64,000 nt of DNA from Galeopsis tetrahit. Lineage: Eukaryota > Streptophyta > Magnoliopsida > Lamiales > Lamiaceae. The stretch lies in the NCBI GenBank assembly GCA_963675135.1, contig OY776129.1, forward strand, positions 41,766,141 through 41,830,140, read 5' to 3'. Position numbers and translations under genes: made by a program. The notes under the pieces are model-generated. The model saw only the letters and a program-made list of their open reading frames with translations. It made no database searches and had not been told where the DNA came from. Positions 1 to 10,208 of this stretch are shown in pieces; position 1 is the stretch's first letter; each line of letters begins with the position of its first letter.

Positions 1-238
1 TAATGTTTGTATCTTTTTTGTAATTGTTTTTCACACTGTTGAACAATATATCACACTCATTTACTATTTGCACAAGTTTTAAGAAATATAGTATTTAATG
101 TGTACTCGTACTATGGTATTGAGACAGAGATATATAGAAAAAAGAAAATGTAGATACAATAGTAGAAAATAGAAAAAGTAATGTAAAAAATATAAAAGGT
201 AGAGAAATACAGTGAAGTATTGACAAAAATAAAAATGG
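1..238. other. AT-rich flank, no gene seen
   Basis: No convincing reading frame, RNA gene or transposon terminus is visible here. The stretch is A/T-rich, and the LINE-like coding similarity begins only at its right edge. It could be an unrecognisably decayed upstream part of the same LINE. Confidence 0.5.
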
Positions 239-305
239 TAGCCCCACCAAAAAGTTCAAACTCAAGCGAGGTCTCAGACAAGATAATCCCCTTTCTCCCT
301 TTCTA

Positions 306-468
306 TATAAAAGAGATTTAGGAATTAATTGTATAAATCAGTATTAACTGCATATTCCTTAAATCATGCATCTAGGTATTTTCCTTATTTGTATAGTTGA
401 CAAATCTTGTATATATGGTTTTGCATTGTTAATGGAAAATCGTCAATTCCAATTCACATTATTCCATA
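306..468 (+). repeat. Copia-1 5' LTR (163 bp)
   Basis: It starts TATAAAAGAG and ends TTCCATA, matching 3964-4126 except for one C/T difference near the end. The termini form a 3-bp inverted repeat TAT...ATA, not the canonical TG...CA. The boundary is fixed by the ttcta TSD outside and the primer site inside. Confidence 0.95.
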
Positions 469-480
469 TGGTATCAGCCT
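469..480 (+). promoter_or_regulatory. Copia-1 primer-binding site
   Basis: The sequence TGGTATCAGCC directly abuts the 5' LTR. It matches the start of the plant initiator-Met tRNA type of primer site (TGGTATCAGAGC in many Copia elements), with two bases missing or changed at the far end. Confidence 0.85.
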
Positions 481-561
481 CCATACTCTAAAGAGATATC
501 ATTCCTTCAATCACGCTTCCCTTCCCAGATTCCATCGTCTTCTACATTCCAGAAGACCACC

Positions 562-990
562 ATGTCTGCAAATTCCTCAACCACACCCACTCAACAACTC
601 CCTAATGTCACTCCCGCTGCCCCTGCACCGCCTTCCGTCATCACCATCACGGCGCACCACCATATCCCTGTTAAATTAACTGCCTCCACTTACACTTCTT
701 GGCGTGCAAATCTCTTCGTCGTAATGAACGGTTTCGATCTTGTCGGCCACATCGATGGCACTAAACCTTCTCCTCCAACCACTGATCCGTCCTACCGCTC
801 GTGGTTCCGGCAAGATCAGTTAATTCTTGCCGCAATTTTTGGTTCTGTGGCTGTTGATATCCTGCCCATGATCACAACAACGACCACCGCCATGTCCGCC
901 TGGAAAATTCTTGGTAGGATGTATGCCGGTAAGTCTCGATCACGTGTATTCCAATTGAAGTCCGATCTTCTGGGGCTTCACATAGCCTAA
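562..990 (+). pseudogene. Copia-1 gag, N-terminal part only
   Basis: The 142-residue frame starts with the first good ATG after the primer site. It opens with a Thr/Pro-rich leader (SANSSTTPTQQLP), followed by the conserved gag segment with the SWRANLFVVMNGFDLVGHIDG block and the SAWKILGRMYAGKSRSRVFQLK block of the UBN2/retrotransposon gag family. It stops just after LGLHIA, about where the middle of a normal Copia gag would be. The C-terminal half, including the CCHC zinc knuckle, is absent; the next frame resumes in the protease/integrase linker. This is an internal deletion, not an independent gene. Normally gag forms the virus-like particle in the cytoplasm. Confidence 0.85.
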
Positions 991-1007
991 CGAATGATCT
1001 ATCTCAA

Positions 1008-1439
1008 ATGTCCATTCACTCCGAATATGACGGCACTGACGAAATTCAGATTGCTGATGGTACGGGCCTTCCTATATCACACACCGGTACATCTCACTTA
1101 AAATTTCCCTCTCGTAATTTCGTTCTCTCAAATGTACTATGTGTGCCTTCAGCAAAGCACAACCTATTATCTGTGCATCAATTTACTAAAGCTAATAATG
1201 TCTCCATGGAATTTTTTCCATATCATTTTGTTATTAAGGATCGTCTCACGGGGGACCCTCTAGCTCGGGGAAAATGTGAAGATGGAGTCTATCACATTAA
1301 GCCACCTTCATGTTATCTTCAGTCTCCGACTCATTTTGCTGCTCTTGGTGTTCGTACTTCGAGAAATAATTGGCATGCTTGTTTGGGGCATCCATCCCAT
1401 TCTCGCTGCTTAGGCATCCATCCCATTCTCGCTGCTTAG
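1008..1439 (+). pseudogene. Copia-1 protease C-terminus and GAG-pre-integrase segment, frameshifted
   Basis: This frame holds the end of the aspartic protease region (IQIADGTGLPISHTG, then LCVPSAKHNLLSVHQF), and the catalytic Asp-Ser-Gly triad that should precede it is deleted. It continues into the pre-integrase zinc-binding segment (WHACLGHPSHSRC). A 26-bp tandem duplication (1387-1412 and 1413-1438) breaks the frame, because 26 is not a multiple of three, and leads to a stop at 1437-1439. The other reading frame repeats HPSHSRC and then reads ..CVSCDVCKSQS, which is the remaining Cys pair of the zinc site. Confidence 0.8.
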
Positions 1440-1494
1440 ATGTTATTAGAACTTTTAATTTGCCTATTTTGAGCACTTCTGTCTTGAATTTAAA

Positions 1495-2586
1495 TTGTGT
1501 TTCTTGCGATGTGTGCAAGTCTCAAAGTATGCCTCGTGTGTTGCCCACGATGGGAGTCGTTATTTTCTTTTACTAGTTGATTTGTTTAGTCGTTACTGCT
1601 GGATTTTTCCACTAACAGCTAAATCTCAGGTCCATTCTATTGTGCATCAGTTTAAAATCATGGCAGAAAAACAATTCAATACACACATGCGCTATTTTTA
1701 CTCAGATAATGGTGGCGAGTTTATGGCTCTTCGATCATATTTTGCCTCACATGGCATATCCTGGTTAACTACGGCTCCACACACGCCTCAACAAAATGGC
1801 ATCTCTGAAAGACGCAATAGATATATTCTTGAGGTTACTCGAGCCTTACTTCATCATGCGGGTCTTCCTTTTCAATTTTGGTCATTTGCAGTACAAACAG
1901 CGGTATATTTGATCAACTGTATCCCGACGCCACTTCTACACTCCAAGAGTCCATTTCATTGTCTCTTTGGTCAGGCTCCGAATTATCTCAAGTTGAGGAC
2001 ATTTGGATGTGTCTGCTTTCCCTGGCTTCGACCTTATTTTCCTGGGAAACTCTCATATCCTTCCAAACCATGCATCTTCGTTGGTTATTCCACGTCTCAA
2101 AGTGCATATCGATGTCTTGATCCGTCCTCTGGTCGCCTGTATTTATCTCGCCATGTTAAATTTGATGAAACGCGCTTTTGGGCTTCTCTACCTCAAGACA
2201 GACCGGTGGAACCGTCTTTGGGTCGTCTATTTATTGCTCCGATAGATACTGCCCTTACTGTCGATCTTCCAGATGATGCTTCTGACCCCCATGTTCCGAC
2301 TCCTTTAGATGTTCCTCATCACGCCCCACCCCCTACTCGCACTCATTCTATGCGTACGAGGAGTCAGAATAATATTTTCAAACCGAAGCAGATTCACTCC
2401 GCTACAAAACATCCTCTTCCCCCCGATACGGAGCCAACTACAGTCTCCACTGCTCTTGCTGACCCTCGTTGGCGCGCTGCAATGTCCGAAGAATTTACGG
2501 CCCTTCAACGTCATGGTACCTGGGATCTTGTGCATCCCCCATCTTCATGCCAATATTATTGGGTGCAAATGGGTTTTTCGAATTAA
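1495..2586 (+). pseudogene. Copia-1 integrase core and start of reverse transcriptase
   Basis: The frame encodes the Copia DDE integrase: the first acidic region LLLVDLFSRYCWIFPL, the YSDNGGEF region with the second Asp, and PQQNGISERRNRYILE with the catalytic Glu. The linker with the FGCVCFPWLRPY and CIFVGYSTSQSAYRCLD blocks follows, and then the start of RT (MSEEFTALQRHGTWDLV). The frame ends at 2586 after a frameshift near 2545-2560, and RT continues in another frame. Sequence between the pre-integrase zinc region and the core is shortened relative to typical Copia polyproteins. The intact element would use this enzyme to insert cDNA in the nucleus. Confidence 0.88.
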
Positions 2587-3979
2587 ATGCAAATCTGATG
2601 GATTTATCGACAAATTTAAAGCACGTCTCATTGCTAAAGGCTTTCATCAGAGGCCCGGTATCGACTATCATGACACCTTCAGTCCAGTTGTGAAGCCGGT
2701 CACCATCCAGACTGTTTTTTCACTAGCTGTTTCTCGTCAGTGGCCTCTTCGTCAACTTGATGTTAGCAATGCCTTTCTTCATGGCACTCTCTCCACTCCG
2801 GTATACATGAAGCAACCTCTAGGCTTCTCCGATCCACTACATCCCTCTCGAGTTTGCCTACTCAAGAAGTCCCTCTATGGCCTTCGTCAAGCCCCTCTTG
2901 ATTGGTATCATGCCTTAAGCTCGGCCCTAACTAGCTTCGGTTTTAATCAGTCTAATGCTGATCATTCCCTATTCACCTATGCTAAAGGGGGTGTTCAAAT
3001 GATCGTTTTGGTCTATGTCGACGATCTCATTATCACAGGTTCTGACTCGTCTCTTCTTCAGTCACTCACGACTCACCTAGAGTCCTCATTTGCCATCAAG
3101 GATCTAGGTGACTTATCTTTCTTCTTGGGCATTGAGGTTGCCCGGTGCAAACAAGGCTTCTTTCTTTCACAACATAAGTATGTGGTGGATCTTCTTCACC
3201 GACTCCAGATGGATGGTGCTAAACCGATCTTGACCCCTTCCTCTGGCAAGCCGGGTTCATCAACTGGCCCGGTTGATCCTACAAAGTACCGAAGTGCTAT
3301 TGGGGGCCTTCAGTATCTATCCTTCACTCGACCCGATATTTCTTTCACCGTAAATCGTCTAGCTCAAGCAATGTCTTCTCCGACGCCTAATGATTGGGGT
3401 GCGGTTAAACGTCTTCTTCATTATTTGAAAGGAACTCTACACTATGGTCTTCTTATTCGCCCAATTACGACTCTATCCCTTACTGCCTACTCCGATTCTG
3501 ACTACGGGGGCGACTCTCGAGACGGCAAGTCCACCTCGGCTTACATCTTATTCCTTGGTGGTAACCCAATCTCTTGGCGTTCCCGAAAGCAAACGGGTGT
3601 TGCTCGTTCTTCCACTGAAGTTGAATATCGTGCCCTTGCCCCAGCCGCCTCAGAAGTTTGTTGGGTCATGCATCTATTTAAGGACCTCAATCTCTCAATT
3701 GGGCACCGACCTCGTCTCCTTTGTGATAACATGAGTGCTACTCGTTTAGCTCTTCATCCCATTCAACATTCTCGAATGAAGCACATTGCAATTGACATTC
3801 ACTTTGTTCGTGATCTTTCCTCCAAAGGTCTACTCTTTGTCTCCTATGTCATCACACTTGACCAACTGGCTGACTTGCTCACTAAGTCCCTTCCACGACA
3901 ACGATTTGAGACTCTTCGTTCCAAAATCTCCGTCGCCGATGGGACGTCAATTTTGCGGGGGCGTATAAAAGAGATTTAG
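2550..3979 (+). pseudogene. Copia-1 reverse transcriptase and RNase H
   Basis: After the frameshift the RT domain is well preserved: CKWVFRIKCKSDGFIDKFKARL, then PLRQLDVSNAFLHG with the first catalytic Asp, YGLRQAPLDWY, and the YVDDLIITG active site. RNase H follows with TAYSDSDYGGDSRDGKST, ARSSTEVEYRALA and LLCDNMSATRLA carrying its acidic residues, and a TKSLPRQRFETLR end. The frame is open through to the 3' LTR, so the RT/RNase H half looks intact while gag and protease are damaged. The product of a complete element copies RNA to cDNA in the particle. Confidence 0.9.
3950..3963 (+). promoter_or_regulatory. Copia-1 polypurine tract
   Basis: The stretch TTTTGCGGGGGCG lies immediately upstream of the 3' LTR, where the primer for plus-strand synthesis should be. 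The pyrimidine-spaced G run is typical of compact plant Copia elements. Confidence 0.7.
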
Positions 3980-4126
3980 GAATTAATTGTATAAATCAGT
4001 ATTAACTGCATATTCCTTAAATCATGCATCTAGGTATTTTCCTTATTTGTATAGTTGACAAATCTTGTATATATGGTTTTGCATTGTTAATGGAAAATCG
4101 TCAATTTCAATTCACATTATTCCATA
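3964..4126 (+). repeat. Copia-1 3' LTR (163 bp)
   Basis: Same length as the 5' LTR with one base difference by eye, followed by the second ttcta TSD copy. Near-identity implies recent insertion. It also begins TATA and ends ATA. Confidence 0.95.
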
Positions 4127-4529
4127 TTCTATTCATTATTGGGGCTGAGGGATTGTATATTTTGCTTAATAAATCCACTGTTATTAGTCTTGTCGATGCA
4201 ACCTCTATTGGTCGAAATAATGTCTTAGTTTATATCTTTAGTACGTCGACGACACCATCTTAGTGGACCAAACCTTGGCAAAAAATATTTGGGCATTAAA
4301 ATGTATCCTATTAAACTTCGAGCTATTATTAGGTCTTTGAATTAATTACGCCAAATGTAGTCTTTTTGGAGTTAATATTGATGAAGATTTACAATAGAAA
4401 ATGATGGCATTCTTGGGTTGTGGAGTAGAGATTTTTCCCATGAACAACCTTGGTATTCAAGTTGGCATTAATCACCAAGAACATAGACTTAGAAAGGATT
4501 TGTACAAAAAGTTAGGAATATGTCGAGTA

Positions 4530-4939
4530 TAAGGGTGTAAATGAGTCGAGTAGTGCAGAGCTCGAAACTCGACTCAATTGTTATACTCGAAGCTCGAAAC
4601 TTGATTTGGTCGAGCCTAAAATTTTAAAGATTGAGCTCGACTTGATAAGAAACTCGAGTTTGACTCGACTCGATTACCTATATACTATTTTTAAAATTAA
4701 TCGTAAAACATATTTTTTCTAAAACAAACTCGAGCTTGAATCGACTCGATTACTATATTTATATATTAATGGTAAAATAGTAAATATTGTTGAAGCTCGA
4801 TTAGGCCTGCGAGCCTTTCGAGCCAAGTATTTATGAGCTCGAACTCGATAGCTACTCAATTAACTTCGAGTCGATTTCGAATCTTTTTTCGGGTCTAGCA
4901 CGAGTAGTTTGTGAGTTGGCTTAACTCCCTTACACCCTA
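4530..4939. mobile_element. hAT-type MITE inside LINE-1
   Basis: The 410-bp element is bounded by an 8-bp TSD (gtcgagta at 4522-4529 and 4940-4947). Terminal inverted repeats are TAAGGGTGTAA and its near complement TTACACCCTA. The interior is a palindromic-leaning patchwork of CTCGAACTCGACTCG-like words in both orientations. The 8-bp TSD and TAGGGTGT-type ends are typical of hAT non-autonomous elements. No coding capacity. Confidence 0.85.
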
Positions 4940-5400
4940 GTCGAGTATCATGGATGATTGGCAAATTTAATTTGGTGGCAAAATTGTTATTCTCAATGCG
5001 GTTCTTAACTCGTTACCCCATTTATTATCATTCCTTTTACCGAGTCTCTAAACACACCTTGAGAGAACTTACCAAGCTGGCAAGCTCTAACATGATTTCT
5101 TATGAAGGTGTGTGAGAATACTTCGAAAATCTCATGGGATTTTTGGAATGGCATTTGCAGGTTTAAATCTAATGGTGGGCTTGGAGTAATAAATCTGGAT
5201 TTTTTTTAAACAAATCTCTTCTTGGCAAGTGGACGTGGTGAATTTGGGTTGAACCCAATACTTTTGAATGAGGATACTCGATTCAAAATATAGGGTTAGA
5301 TCGTCTTTGGGATCTTCGGGTAGTCATTCTAGGAGTTATATGGCGGGATGAGGGAGAAAATGATTTGATTTATATTTTTCAGGGTCACAATGTCAGTGGT

Positions 5401-7219
5401 CCGAGTCTAATATGCATAAAAACCCGAGGAACGTAAATCATAAATTTTAATTTGAAATATATCTGAGTTGTGTCGTTTAATTTATATGGTAAGTTATAAA
5501 CAATAAAATATTTGCGAACGAGGTTATGATACCAAGAAGACCTTTGATGAAATTAGAGCTAAAATGTGATTTTTTTTTTTTGTTCCAAAATAAATGTTGT
5601 GCCCCTTCTCTTTCCTTTCAAGACTGGTGTTCTAATTCTAAACAATGTTGTAGGTAATAGGGACGGTGGAAGTTTGGTACTACTTACTATTTACTTTAAC
5701 ACTTTTATTCTAAACTTCTACATGTAAAACTTCGATTTACCTTGTTTGTGTACATTTGATACTCGTTAATATATCTTATTTTCAATTAAAAAAATAACTT
5801 TTACTAAAATTTTATGTAACTCTAAAAATTAAAATGCATTAAAATATTACATGAGCAAATACATCGAAGGATACAACTAAAAAGAGAATGACCAATTACA
5901 AAGTATAACTAATATCACCAACAAACTGAATCCCCTTCACCAATAGAGATTATAAAACAATTGCGACATATTCCTTCAGTTCATCTTTAATTGACACATT
6001 TTTTCATTTTTATCGTCTCAATTTAATTAATATATTTTTTTAAATGTCAACATCCAACTATCTTTCTACATTTTCTCTTCTCTATAACTCTCTATCTATA
6101 TCTTTTTATATATTTTTTTTAATTAGAAAGAAATGGAAGTAGTATATAGTAAATCCTCCATCTGAATGTCAAAAAGGTTTTAACAAAAAAGTTAAAACGA
6201 GCTTTGATTTTCAATATAGGCATTTAGACAATGCATTTTTTATTTTTCTATATGCTCAAAAGTATAATTTGGGTGTAAAGCATATAGGGAAAAAAAATGT
6301 ATTGGGCTTGGCCAGCTATCGGTCTATTTGTTGTTACTAATAAAAAAAATCAGGTAGGCAAAAAATGGGGTACGATTATTTGCACATCTACAACATCTTG
6401 ATTAGCTCACCCCCATAAATATTGTGATTAGTAGAAACACACCCCCTAAACTACTCTTAATAAATAAACTCGGTTACTAGATACACCCCTAAAAACTCTA
6501 CTTTCTCTCCTTTCTCCTCCCCCCAACGCTACCGGCCCACCTGACCGGCAACTCCCTCCCCTCGCCGCCCTCGACCCCTTGTCCCACCCCCAATGTTGTC
6601 GTCTCCGCTTCAAATATTTTAATATCTAGATTGTAAATGATTTGTTAATCTAATTTGAAAATTTGTTTGACCCATTTTATTAATTTTATGTGGGATGTGT
6701 ATAAGGAAAAGAGTGAGGCTGCAATTAATTAAAGGCCACAGTTATACGCACAAACAGACTTATTAAGGACACCCACCTGAAAAAAAATATAACTAAAGAA
6801 TATGTAAAATGTTCAATATACCATTTGCTCAATTTTTTTTTAATAAAAAAACAGCAGATGAGTACACCCACACATTCCATTGCAAGACAGAATAGTCCCT
6901 ACCATCACCATGATATCAAAAAACAAGAAAACATTTTGACAAAAAAAATAAAATACCAAACAAAATACAAACTCACAAAATTACCAAAATAAATCATTTC
7001 AACTCACTAATTCCAAACAAAAGGTCACAAAATTAAAAAAAAAACAATTTATTCGACAAAAAAAATTGAAAAAGTTCCTATATTTTGAAGAAAAAAAAAA
7101 CGAAAAAAATACATATTTTCGAATATTATCCAAATTTCGGTAAATTTTTTTGAATAAAAACAAAAAATCGATTTTTCATTTTCGAAAAAAAAAAATGAAA
7201 ATATTATAGATCTTCATCT
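5401..7219. other. Gene-free AT-rich interval with eroded TE traces
   Basis: No supportable gene. About 5968-6142 resembles a weathered Stowaway MITE: its left end TTCCTTCAGTTC pairs loosely with a right end ending GGAAGTAGTA. About 6300-7190 contains a short GC-rich block (6505-6610), ACACCCACC-type words and long A/T stretches with TTCGAA-like words. This mix recalls, in scrambled form, the Pack-MULE at 21515-22632. Both readings are weak. Confidence 0.4.
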
Positions 7220-8338
7220 TGATTTTGCAATCTTAAGCTTCAATCTCGTAAAAACTCGAATTGTAATCAAGAATACTAAACTGAAACCCAACCTTTAACA
7301 GACATAATTTTAATTTCAATTCAACTAACTCAAAACAATAGTTTGAAGCCATATATAAAGGTTTTACTAGTGAACAAGTAGTTACTAAAAACTAACAACA
7401 ACTAACTCAACTGCCGAAACTAACAACAACTAAAAAGGACAAAAAATGACAAAGCTAATAAAACTCGAATTAAAAATATTCTAGCCACGCACTGGAACAC
7501 CAAATTACTTCCACCATTTGTAGGTAGGGGTGTGCAACGGGCGGTTTGATTAACCAAACCGCCCATAAATCGCTAACCAAAGTATAAACCGTTCTTTTTT
7601 TTCAAAACCGTATACCAAACCGTACTTCTAAAAATCGTTCGGTTTGAAACCATAATATTTCGGGCGGTTTTGACCGAACCGTACTTTTGCTCATTTTTTT
7701 CCAACATGATAATTAATAAAAAATTAAAACGCAATCTCAATAAAATTGACGGAATGTTATTTATTACAAGGTTCATAAACTAGTCATTAAAAATAACTAA
7801 ATAATCACAAAAAGAAACAACAAACTTTTGTCTTTTTCAAGATTTCATAATCATTGCATTATTCAGTTCTCAAGCTTCTTCGAGAAAGTTTTTGAGCGAG
7901 AACGGAGAATAGAATACAGAAAACGCAGAAGAAAAACTTAGTAATGAGAATGATTGAGTGAGAGCACGCAGAGGCGCTAAATAGAAGAAAAATAGGTAGG
8001 ATTTCGGTTTTGGCCTTTGGACAATTGGGCTTGGAAGTTGTCGTTTGGGTTTAGAGATTAATTTATGGAGTAATATATATTTATTTATATAATATTATAT
8101 AATATAATATATATATATATATTTTATATACATATATAATATTAGTTCGGTTTGGTTCGGTTTTTCATTAGTGAAAACCGTAAACCAAACCATTCTAAAA
8201 AAAAATTCAAAAAATTGTAAATCGAACTGTAAACCAAAAATTGAACCATATTTAATGGTCTGGTTTGGTTTGGTTCGGTTGGTTCGGTCAATTTGAATCA
8301 TACTTTACACACCCCTATTTGTAGGTGAGTCTTCATCA
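7220..8338 (-). repeat. Gypsy 3' LTR, interrupted by a hAT-type MITE
   Basis: The sequence aligns with 12683-13017 through blocks such as the AACTAACAACAACTAACTC run and the shared right end TGAGTCTTCATCA. Without the 793-bp MITE and one TSD copy it is about 318 bp. The other LTR has about 20 extra bases near its right end. On the element strand it starts TGATGAAGACT. The left limit is approximate. Confidence 0.85.
7525..8317. mobile_element. hAT-type MITE (793 bp) nested in the Gypsy LTR
   Basis: The TSD tttgtagg is at 7517-7524 and 8318-8325, 8 bp exact. Termini are TAGGGGTGTGCAA and TTTACACACCCCTA. Subterminal regions carry repeated GGTTTGGTTCGGTTT-like words in opposing orientation at the two ends. 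The interior includes an AT-rich part and a TA microsatellite near 8085-8140. No transposase is encoded. Confidence 0.9.
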
Positions 8339-8535
8339 TTCTCCCCTGGTTGGGAACGAATCGACCTCGATTCTGCGGGGTGTAGATCTTCAAGCGAAGG
8401 GTCGCCAACGTACGAAATTAAATGTTTTACATTAAAGACGTCTGAACAACGAACATGGCTCGGAAGACGAACCCAATATGCGTTGGGATTGATTCGATCA
8501 AGGACTTCCAATGGGCCGATCTTTAGGGACGACAA
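8305..8535 (-). pseudogene. Gypsy integrase C-terminal segment
   Basis: The frame reads KIGPLEVLDRINPNAYWVRL, then SDVFNVKHLISYVGD, and ends in a QPGENDEDSP tail. These are the conserved C-terminal blocks after the integrase core in plant Gypsy polyproteins. The open frame runs slightly into the LTR. No chromodomain is recognisable downstream. It is separated from the upstream integrase core by several frame breaks. Confidence 0.8.
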
Positions 8536-9190
8536 CTTGTTATATCATGCCATGGAATCCGGTCCTTAGTAAGGACTGCCCACATGAAATCTCTTACTTC
8601 GAACTACACATGGCCCCTATGAACATCGGTCGCGGCCTTGTACCTGGCCGAAGCAACTTCCAAATTCGCTTTCACCGTGTTGTGTACCTGATCAAGAGAA
8701 TCAACAAAATCCTTCGCGGTGGCATGAGGTCGCACACGCAAAGGTAACACTAATAGATCAAGGTGTCCTTGGGGAACACATGAGTATACAATATGGAAGG
8801 GGACATAACATGTACTCCTATTAATCGCGATGTTGTGCGCAAATTCGGCCTAGGCGAGTTTTAGGTCCCACGAACACAAATTATCACAACGAGGTAGCAA
8901 AGTAGGTTACCTAATGATCGATTAACGACCTCTGTCTGCCCGTCGGTCTGCGAGTGATATGCACTACTAAACTTCAATTCGGTGTTAACCATTTTCAATA
9001 ATGTTCTCCAAAAGTGGCTTAAAAACCTCGTGTCCCTATCCGATACAATGGACTGTGGAAGACCATGTAGCCGATAAATTTACCCAAAAAATAATTGAGC
9101 TATGTTTAGGGCATCCGCTGTCTTTTTGCACGACACAAAATGGGTCATTTTTTAGAATCAGTCCACAATGACAAAAATAGAGTCGTGGCC
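8536..9190 (-). pseudogene. Gypsy integrase core, heavily frameshifted
   Basis: The region between the DFVLGL end of the upstream frame and the GPLEVL block should hold the DDE core. Short stretches on the minus strand fit in different frames, for example the part coding near 9036-9140 for SIVSDRD-like and FWVN-like words and a later QTDGQTEVVNR-like region near 8930-8960. No single frame is open, so the catalytic core is not functional. Confidence 0.6.
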
Positions 9191-9856
9191 TCATTGTGTA
9201 CATAGGAGGCCAAGGACGAAGTCCATACTTAAGTCGATCCACGGTTGGGAAGGAATGGGAAAAGGGCGGTACAGGCCCGCATTCGTAGTCGTACCTTTGG
9301 CTTCGTGGCAAATAGTGCATCGTGCGACAAAGCGAGCGACGTCGCGACGGATTGACAACAAGTAATATGCATCTGTGACCAGGGCATTAGTTATATCCCG
9401 TCCCATGTGGTCGGTTCTGTGTAATTCCTGGATAAGCTGGAGTCGAAGACTGGAATCGGGAATGCATAACTTGTTATCCCAAAATAAGAACCCGACGGTG
9501 AGGGTGTAATGGTCTACAAGGCCGTGGTCGATCTGTAATAGCAGGGGGGCGAGTGTTGGGTCTATCTTGTACGAGTCACGGAGGATTTCAAAACCAATAA
9601 TGTGGGATCTTAATTCTGTAAGCAAGGTACATCGCCGACTCAGCACATTCGTGACCCTATTTGAAATGCCGGATTGATGCTTAATCACAAAGGTGAAATG
9701 CTGCAAATAGGCGGACCAACCCGCGTGCCTTGTTGAAACGGCATCGTGCGAATGTAGGTGTTTCAACGTCTCGTGGTCGGAAAATAAAATGAACTCCCTG
9801 TGGAAAGAATAATGTCTCAATTGGCGAACTGCTCTAACCACTACATAAAACTCCAC
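9191..9856 (-). pseudogene. Gypsy RNase H end and integrase zinc-binding domain
   Basis: The frame starts inside RNase H (EFYVVVRAVRQLRHY, FILFSDHETLKHL, and the HQSGISNRVTNVLSRR block, where NRVADALSRR is usual). It then carries the integrase HHCC zinc finger: ELHRTDHMGRD for the His pair and FVARCTICHEAKG for the Cys pair. The final block YRPFPIPSQPWIDLSMDFVLGL leads into the catalytic core. This part is the best preserved stretch of the element. Confidence 0.88.
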
Positions 9857-9896
9857 ATCATACGTGTTATAGCGAATGCGAGGGCCGTTAAGCTTT

Positions 9897-10208
9897 TCAC
9901 TGAAATATGCTATCGGTCGCGCATATATTCTGACTCAACACAGCCCCTATCCTAAGTTTATATGCGTCACAATGAAGCTCGAAAGGTAATTCAAAATTGG
10001 GGAGAACAAGCAGCGGTGTCGTCGTAAAATTTTCTTTTATTATAATGAAGTCGCAACGGCTTTTGACGACCAACGAAAGGTCGGGGCGCTCATACAAGTT
10101 GTGATGGGGTGCCATAAAAGGAGGCAAATCCATGGAAACTACGTGTTTATGTCGGCGTACGGGGTGTGGGCCAATCTCTAATATATTCCACCTTTGTTGT
10201 GTCCACAA
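9897..10208 (-). pseudogene. Gypsy RT/RNase H linker
   Basis: The frame contains DLSLVVKSRCDFIIIKENFTT and PLLVLPNFELPFELHCDAYKLRIGAVLSQ. This is the connection and first strand of RNase H, where ELECDASGIGIGAVL is the usual form. It overlaps the end of the RT frame in a different phase, so at least one indel lies between them. Confidence 0.8.

Larger units (their letters stand above)
306..4126 (+). mobile_element. Copia-1: Ty1/Copia LTR retrotransposon, internally deleted
   Basis: A compact Copia element has 163-bp LTRs at 306-468 and 3964-4126 that differ at one base by eye. A perfect 5-bp target-site duplication, ttcta, lies at 301-305 and 4127-4131. The LTRs begin TATA and end ATA instead of TG...CA. 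The primer-binding site follows the 5' LTR directly, and a G-rich polypurine tract precedes the 3' LTR. Domain order is gag, protease remnant, integrase, RT, RNase H, the Copia order. Gag is truncated and the zinc knuckle and protease active site are missing, so the element cannot be autonomous. The short LTRs and UBN2-type gag recall the Ale group, which is an inference. Confidence 0.95.
239..5400 (+). mobile_element. LINE-1: decayed L1-type LINE remnant, split by Copia-1 and a hAT MITE
   Basis: Reverse-transcriptase coding similarity is seen in three separated blocks. At 240-305 the frame reads ..KRGLRQDNPLSPFL. At 4132-4520 it continues with FIIGAEGL, then YVDDTILVD (the RT catalytic motif, usually FADD in plant L1s) and a stretch like LKINYAKCSLFGVNID. 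At 4940-5250 there is the GGKIVILNAVLNSLP-like block and later GGLGVINLD. Removing Copia-1 plus one copy of its TSD joins the first two blocks in frame (LSPFLFIIGAEGL), which shows the LINE was the target. Several stop codons and frameshifts interrupt the third block, so this is an inactive relic. Neither a clear 5' end nor a poly(A) tail is visible; the right limit is approximate. Confidence 0.8.
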
